Below, piece by piece: positions 3,574 through 8,169 of a stretch of DNA of 8,169 bases. The position numbers and the translations under genes were made by a program. Positions within the stretch are counted from its first letter, which is position 1. The number at the start of each line of letters is the position of its first letter. The stretch covers positions 1 through 8,169 of the forward strand of contig JANWHL010000054.1 of NCBI GenBank assembly GCA_025450405.1, in the 5' to 3' direction. The notes under the pieces are model-generated. The model worked only from the letters and a program-made list of their open reading frames with translations, did no database searches and was not told the origin of the DNA. The DNA is from Ktedonobacterales bacterium. Lineage in GTDB: Bacteria > Chloroflexota > Ktedonobacteria > Ktedonobacterales > JADMIN01.

Positions 3574-5688
3574 ATGGGCAACGCAACTCTGGGAACGACA
3601 GTCATCCCTGGCGCCTGCCCGCACGACTGTCCCGACCGCTGCGCGTGGCTCGTCACGGTCGAGGGCAATCGCGCGGTAAAGCTCGCCGGCGACCCGGATC
3701 ATCCCTTCACCCGCGGGACGCTCTGCGCCAAGGTCAATCACTATCTCGACCGGGTCTATAGCCCCGACCGCGTGCTCCACCCGCTGCGGCGGACCGGTGC
3801 CAAAGGCGCCGGCGCGTTCGAGCGCGTGAGTTGGGACGACGCCCTTCACGAGATCGCGACGCGTCTTCGCCAGGTCATCGCCAGGTATGGGCCGACCGCC
3901 ATCTTGCCCTACAGCTTCTCCGGCACTCAGGGACAGCTCCAGAGCGATACGATGAGCGGGCGCTTCTTCAGCCGCCTGGGGGCGACTCGGCTGGAGCGGA
4001 CGGTCTGTGGCAGCACCGGGAGCGCCGGGGTGGAAGCCACCATCGGGACGACGGTGGGCATGCTCCCGGAGGATCTGGCCCTGAGCCGCTTGATCATCCT
4101 GTGGGGCACCAACACCATCGTCACCAACCTCCACCTCTGGCCCATCATTCGCCAGGCGCAAGCCGCCGGGGCACGGGTCGTCGTCGTCGATCCGCTCACG
4201 ACGCGCACGGCCGCCGCGGCGGACTGGCATGTGCGCCCCATGCCGGGGACCGATGCGGCCCTGGCCCTGGGCATGATGGCCGTCATCGTCGCCGAGGGCC
4301 TTCACGACGCGGCGTACGTCACAGAGCACACGCTGGGGTTCGACGCGCTCAAGGACCGCCTGGCCGAGTACAGGCCCGAGCGCGCCGCCGCGCTCACCGG
4401 GCTCGCGACCGAGGAGATCATCCGTCTGGCCCGCGCCTACGCCACGACCCGCCCGGCCGCGATCCGCGTCCTCATCGGTATGGAGCACCACGCGACCGCC
4501 GAGATGAGCTTCCGCGCGATCAGCTGCCTGCCGGCGCTCATCGGCGCCTGGCGCGAACGGGGCGGCGGGTTGCTCCACCACACGATGGCCCTCCACGGCC
4601 AAGCCCTGAATGGGCGCGCCCTGCGGATGCCCGAGCTCGCGGCGCCGGGCACCCGGGCCGTGAACATGATGCGGCTCGGCCAGGCGCTGACCGATCCGAC
4701 CCTCGATCCGCCCATCGGCGCGCTCTTCGTCTACAACAGCAATCCCGCGACGACGACCCCCAATCAAAACCTGGTCCTGCGCGGCCTGCGTCGCGACGAT
4801 CTGTTCACCGTCGTCCACGAACAGTTCCTGACGGATACCGCGCGCTATGCCGACTACGTGCTGCCCTCGACCACCGAGGTGGAACACTGGGATCTGTTTA
4901 CGTCCTGGGGCCACACCTATGTGACGCTCAATCGGCCGGCAATCGCTCCCCTCGGCGAAGCGATCTCGCCCACCGAGCTCTTTCGCCGCCTGGCGGCGCG
5001 AATGGGCCTGGATGAGCCATACTTGCGGGAATCGGACGAGGACCTGATCAAAACGGCGCTGCGCAGTGACCACCCGTATCTGCGTGGCGTCGACTTCGAG
5101 CGGCTGCTCGCCACTGGCTGGGCGCCGCTCGATCTCCCCCAGGACTGGCTGCCGTATGCCACTGGCCAGTTCCCCACACCCTCCGGCAAGTGCGAGTTCT
5201 CTTCCGCCGCCTTGGCGGCGCGCGGCATCGATCCCCTCCCCACCTACCTGCCCGCCGACGAAAGCCCCGCCGGTGACCCGGAGCGCGCCGCCCGCTATCC
5301 GTTGACGCTGTTGACACCGAAGTCGGCCCTGCACTTCCTCAATTCGAGCTATGGCAACTCCCCGCGCCACCTGGCCGCCGAGCGCGCGCCGTGTCTGGAC
5401 ATCCACCCGGCGGATGCCGCCCCACGCGGCATCGCCGCGGGCGAGCGCGTGCGTGTATGGAATGATCGCGGCGCGGTCGAGCTCCCGGCGCGCGTCGGCG
5501 ACCGTGTCCGTCCGGGCGTCGTGGCCATGCCTTCAGGCTGGTGGGCCTCGCTGAGTCCCGGCGGCTCGTCGGCCAACGCGCTCACACCCGACGGCATGAC
5601 CCTCTGGGGCGGCGGCGGCGACTTTCACGATGCCCTGGTCGAGGTGGAACGGGTGAGCGGCGCCGCGCCAGCACCCGAGCCGGAGTGA
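3574..5688 (+). CDS. Molybdopterin-dependent oxidoreductase (MopB family, [4Fe-4S], bis-MGD)
   Basis: This 704-residue protein belongs to the large molybdenum/tungsten oxidoreductase (DMSO reductase/formate dehydrogenase) superfamily, which moves electrons between a substrate and a redox partner. The N-terminal cluster-binding motif is CPHDCPDRC (C15, C19, C23), with C51 in GTLCAK, as for a [4Fe-4S] cluster. The catalytic domain includes IILWGTN (174-180), a dinucleotide-cofactor segment. C145 in RTVCGSTGSAG aligns, by my reading, with the metal-ligating Cys/Sec of NapA and formate dehydrogenase. The C-terminal molydopterin-dinucleotide-binding domain begins near residue 578 (YPLTLLTPKSALHFLNSSYGN). 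There is no twin-arginine signal, so it is cytoplasmic. An in-frame GTG at 3556 is an alternative start, with GGGGA 6 nt upstream of it; the residues before it look non-coding. No partner subunits or cofactor-synthesis genes adjoin. The substrate is unknown; the closest style is the uncharacterised single-subunit MopB group. Confidence 0.93.
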   Translation: MGNATLGTTVIPGACPHDCPDRCAWLVTVEGNRAVKLAGDPDHPFTRGTLCAKVNHYLDRVYSPDRVLHPLRRTGAKGAGAFERVSWDDALHEIATRLRQVIARYGPTAILPYSFSGTQGQLQSDTMSGRFFSRLGATRLERTVCGSTGSAGVEATIGTTVGMLPEDLALSRLIILWGTNTIVTNLHLWPIIRQAQAAGARVVVVDPLTTRTAAAADWHVRPMPGTDAALALGMMAVIVAEGLHDAAYVTEHTLGFDALKDRLAEYRPERAAALTGLATEEIIRLARAYATTRPAAIRVLIGMEHHATAEMSFRAISCLPALIGAWRERGGGLLHHTMALHGQALNGRALRMPELAAPGTRAVNMMRLGQALTDPTLDPPIGALFVYNSNPATTTPNQNLVLRGLRRDDLFTVVHEQFLTDTARYADYVLPSTTEVEHWDLFTSWGHTYVTLNRPAIAPLGEAISPTELFRRLAARMGLDEPYLRESDEDLIKTALRSDHPYLRGVDFERLLATGWAPLDLPQDWLPYATGQFPTPSGKCEFSSAALAARGIDPLPTYLPADESPAGDPERAARYPLTLLTPKSALHFLNSSYGNSPRHLAAERAPCLDIHPADAAPRGIAAGERVRVWNDRGAVELPARVGDRVRPGVVAMPSGWWASLSPGGSSANALTPDGMTLWGGGGDFHDALVEVERVSGAAPAPEPE

Positions 5689-5733
5689 CGGGCGGCGACT
5701 GAAAGTGCGCGCGGCCCACCTCTCCCGGTCCGC

Positions 5734-5762
5734 TTGACGCCCACCGAGCCCCGCCTTATGAT
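5734..5762 (+). promoter_or_regulatory. Sigma-70-type promoter of the sensor kinase gene
   Basis: TTGACG (5734-5739) and TATGAT (5757-5762) are separated by 17 bp, each one mismatch from consensus. Transcription would start near 5769, giving a leader of about 80 nt before the kinase gene. The promoter lies 46 bp after the oxidoreductase stop, so the kinase can be expressed separately. Confidence 0.75.
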
Positions 5763-5801
5763 AGCCTCGCCAGATGGCGGGACCCGTCTGCCTGTTCACT
5801 A

Positions 5802-5849
5802 CGCGGCCGCGCGCATGACGCCTCCGGCCGCGCTACCGGCGGGGAGGCG
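5802..5849 (+). promoter_or_regulatory. Foldable mRNA leader covering the kinase ribosome binding site
   Basis: CGCCTCC (5819-5825) is perfectly complementary to GGAGGCG (5843-5849), which contains the Shine-Dalgarno sequence. An inner GCCG/CGGC stem (5827-5830 with 5837-5840) would stabilise the fold. A competing helix, CGCGGCC (5802-5808) with GGCCGCG (5826-5832), uses the inner strand, so two partly exclusive structures can be drawn. In high-G+C DNA such pairings also arise by chance, so a regulatory role is only a suggestion. Confidence 0.4.
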
Positions 5850-8169
5850 ATGACCGTGTCGGCGCTCATGGCCACCCACGCCCTCATCTGGTCCGCCCGC
5901 GTGGTCACCTCCTCCCACCTGCCGGCGGCGCTCGCCACCCCCACTCAGCCGGAAACCTCGCCGCCCATCCTCGCCATTTGCCTTGCGCTCGTCGCCCTGG
6001 CCGCCCTCTTCCTCCATCCGCGCGACAAACTCGTCCGCCTCTTCACATACATGCTCCTCTGCTCCGCCGTCATCGTCGTCGGCGATCCCCGCTTCGAACG
6101 CGGCGACCTTCTCGGCACCGTCGCCGTCGCCGCCGCTAATGGTCTCGCGGCATCCTTCTTCGCCCGCTTCGGCATCGCCTTCTCCGAACGGTGGCGCTCG
6201 ACCCGCCTCACGCCGTCCCCCTGGCGTCAGATCTACGCCGCCGGACCGCTCATCCCGCTGCTTACCGCCCTGGTCTACATCCTCACCCTCCAACTTCCCG
6301 CGTGGGTTTCCGGCACCGCCGAAGCGGTCAACGCCCTGGGCACCGCCGCCTGCCTCATCCTTGGCCTCGTGGCCCTCGGCCGCACCTTCCGCCAGACCTC
6401 CGCCCGGAGCGTCCGCGGCAAGATCCTCGTCGTCTGGCTAGGAGCCATCGCTACCTTCGTCCCTCTGCTCTTCCTCAACGTCCTGCCCCACGTCATTCTT
6501 CAGCCGTCCATCGTCCCCTTCGACACCAGCGGCTACTGGCTGGCACTGTTGCCCCTCACCACTGGCTTCGCGGCCATCCGCTGGCGCCGCGCCAGCCTGC
6601 TCACCATGATCGACCGCGTCAGCGTCTACGGCGTGCTCGCCCTCACACTTGTCGCCCTGTACGCCGGCGTGGCCGTCCTGATCGCCTGGCTCGCTGGCGT
6701 CCGCTTCAGCTCGCTCGTCCACATGCTCTCACTCGGCGTCGTCGTCATCGTGGCCTTCACCTTCGCCCCACTGCGCGACCGCACCCAGCGCCTGGTAGAT
6801 ACGCTCCTCTACCGCGACTACTACGACCTCGGACCCACCCTCCAGCGCTTTGGGCGCTCGCTCGCCACTCTCCGCAACCAGCAGGCCGTTGCCAACACCG
6901 TCCTGCGCCTGGTCTGCGATACCCTCAATCTGGACGGCGCCGCCTTCGTGCCGCTTCCGGACGGTCTCTCATCCGCCGTCTTGCGGCTCATCGAGCCGGG
7001 CGATGTCTACGTTCGCCGCACCTTCGCGCGCGAGGGCGAGCGCGCGTCGCTGGTCGCCGCGCTCCACGCCCTCGATCCCAGCGGCCTCGACGCCTCGCAC
7101 CGCCAGCCCGTCGCTCTCGATCCCTGGATGGGCTGCGCCGCACTCGTCCTTGTCGGTCCGGGCGGCGGTGAGGACGTCACCGCCTTGCTCCTCGTCGGTC
7201 CCAAGCGCGGCGGTGGCACCCTCAACCCGCGCGACCGCGCTCTTCTCGCCACCGTCGCCCACCACGCCGCCACCGCCCTCGAAAACGCCACCCTCATGAA
7301 CGGGCTCTACACCACCCTCGACCAGCTCCGCCACGTCAATGCCAACTTGCTCGCCGCCCGCACCGAGCAGCAGCTCCTTCTGCGTGAGGTGGTGGACGCC
7401 GAGGAGCGCCAGCGTGCCGCTCTGGCTCGCGAACTCCATGACGATGCCCTTCAGGATCTCGTCTACCTGAGCCGCCACAGCCAGTATTGCGCGGACCTCC
7501 TGGCCGGCCTCGGCAGCCACGCCGCGACCCCCGCCGGACCCGCCCTCGACTCCACCCCCGGCGGCAAACGGCTGCGCGCCGAGCTCGAAGAACTCGCGCA
7601 GGCGGCCGGCGCGTCCGAGCGCAAACTGCGCGACCTCTGCGCCGGCCTCTATCCCACCCTCCTTGAATCCCTCGGCCTGCCCGCCGCGCTCGAAGCCCTC
7701 GCCGAAGACCCCGTGGTGGCCCGTGGACTCGACGTCCGCGTCGCCTGTGACCGCTCAGCCGAAACCCTCGCCCAGCACCTCGACTCCGGCCAACGTCTCC
7801 ATCTCTATCGCATCGCCCACGAGGCCGTGCGCAATACCCAGCGCCATGCGGCGGCGGTCCGAGTGGACGTCAACCTTGCCGTCGCTCGCGCGGCGCCACG
7901 CCGTTCGCAGCCAGAGCTGGGCGGCTACCGGCTGGAGCTCAGTGTCACCGATGACGGCACCGGCATGCCGCTGCCCGTGGATTACGTCGCCCTCCTGCGC
8001 GATCGCCACCTCGGCCTCGCCAGCATCCGCGAGCGCGCCGAACGTATCGGCGCGGCCCTCGACCTCACGCCCGGACCCGCCGGTGGCACCCGACTGGCCG
8101 TGACCCTCCCGCTCGGGTCCGCCCTGGCGGCGCTGGCGGCCGCGGCCAGCGCGCGGACCGATCCCTCCG
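5850..8169 (+). CDS. Membrane sensor histidine kinase, NarL type (HisKA_3), with GAF-like region; 3' end outside window
   Basis: The frame stays open from 5850 to the window edge: 773 residues so far, without a stop. The N-terminal 310 residues contain about eight hydrophobic spans, near 40-55, 64-78, 87-107, 132-149, 165-176, 192-212, 230-245, 259-283 and 291-308; one of these may not cross the membrane. A cytoplasmic GAF-like region follows (about 340-485), ending in LLATVAHHAATALENATLM. The HisKA_3 box is EERQRAALARELHDDALQDL, with H530 as the phosphoacceptor. The HATPase domain has the N box EAVRNTQRHA (N662), the G1 box DDGTGM (701-706; the family usually has DNGxG) and HLGLASIRERA plus GGTRL for G2. 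A Gly/Pro/Ala-rich insert (about 549-572) lengthens the dimerisation hairpin. GGAGG at 5843-5847 is only 2 nt from the ATG but 8 nt from an in-frame GTG at 5856, so translation may begin there. A LuxR-type response regulator is expected downstream. The signal sensed is unknown. Confidence 0.92.
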   Translation, partial: MTVSALMATHALIWSARVVTSSHLPAALATPTQPETSPPILAICLALVALAALFLHPRDKLVRLFTYMLLCSAVIVVGDPRFERGDLLGTVAVAAANGLAASFFARFGIAFSERWRSTRLTPSPWRQIYAAGPLIPLLTALVYILTLQLPAWVSGTAEAVNALGTAACLILGLVALGRTFRQTSARSVRGKILVVWLGAIATFVPLLFLNVLPHVILQPSIVPFDTSGYWLALLPLTTGFAAIRWRRASLLTMIDRVSVYGVLALTLVALYAGVAVLIAWLAGVRFSSLVHMLSLGVVVIVAFTFAPLRDRTQRLVDTLLYRDYYDLGPTLQRFGRSLATLRNQQAVANTVLRLVCDTLNLDGAAFVPLPDGLSSAVLRLIEPGDVYVRRTFAREGERASLVAALHALDPSGLDASHRQPVALDPWMGCAALVLVGPGGGEDVTALLLVGPKRGGGTLNPRDRALLATVAHHAATALENATLMNGLYTTLDQLRHVNANLLAARTEQQLLLREVVDAEERQRAALARELHDDALQDLVYLSRHSQYCADLLAGLGSHAATPAGPALDSTPGGKRLRAELEELAQAAGASERKLRDLCAGLYPTLLESLGLPAALEALAEDPVVARGLDVRVACDRSAETLAQHLDSGQRLHLYRIAHEAVRNTQRHAAAVRVDVNLAVARAAPRRSQPELGGYRLELSVTDDGTGMPLPVDYVALLRDRHLGLASIRERAERIGAALDLTPGPAGGTRLAVTLPLGSALAALAAAASARTDPS

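Noticed and set aside
3235..5406. A 723-codon open frame on the minus strand opposite the oxidoreductase
   Set aside because: It is the mirror of a codon-biased high-G+C gene; its Gly/Arg/Glu-rich translation matches no fold, while the plus strand gives a clear molybdopterin oxidoreductase.
6191..7171. Long Arg/Pro/His-rich open frame inside the kinase gene in another plus frame
   Set aside because: It is an out-of-frame shadow of the kinase, which is open throughout in the frame starting at 5850 and carries all the kinase boxes.

Overview
The window is a high-G+C bacterial chromosomal segment. The style of the proteins points, as an inference only, to the Chloroflexota (Thermomicrobia-like) or a similar high-G+C lineage. 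The clues are a short cytoplasmic molybdopterin oxidoreductase with a CPHDCPDRC cluster motif, a multi-membrane-span NarL-type sensor kinase with a GAF domain, and a tRNA gene without an encoded CCA end. No ribosomal RNA or other phylogenetic marker is present, so the assignment is weak.

Layout. Bases 1-104 are eight perfect copies of a 13-bp unit that may continue beyond the left edge. Bases 148-1518 on the minus strand hold a two-gene unit: a GNAT-fold acetyltransferase, then a macro-domain protein 24 nt downstream. The acetyltransferase appears to be transcribed as a leaderless mRNA from a promoter ending 7 nt before its ATG. Bases 1519-2172 carry no intact gene. They hold a perfect 14-bp-arm inverted repeat (1714-1745), a frameshifted remnant resembling the N-terminus of an IS630-type transposase (about 1838-2055), and a good sigma-70 promoter (2072-2100). 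That promoter serves a plus-strand calcineurin-like metallophosphoesterase (2173-2970).

A complete tRNA-Thr(CGU) transcription unit lies on the minus strand at 3131-3305, with a consensus-like promoter, the tRNA and an intrinsic terminator. Divergent from it is a 704-residue molybdopterin oxidoreductase (3574-5688), preceded by a GGGACGAGA-repeated purine-rich leader. Bases 5734-5849 hold a strong promoter and a leader that can fold over the ribosome binding site. They are followed by a sensor histidine kinase (5850 to beyond the right edge) with about eight membrane spans, a GAF-like region, a HisKA_3 dimerisation/phosphoacceptor segment and an HATPase domain. Its response regulator would be expected just outside the window.

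The genes do not form one obvious pathway. The only tight coupling is the acetyltransferase/macro pair. No CRISPR array, defence cassette, phage module or intact insertion sequence is visible. The items most worth a second look are the perfect 13-bp tandem array, the atypical macro-domain ligand residues, the leaderless acetyltransferase mRNA, the isolated inverted repeat, and the foldable leader of the sensor kinase.
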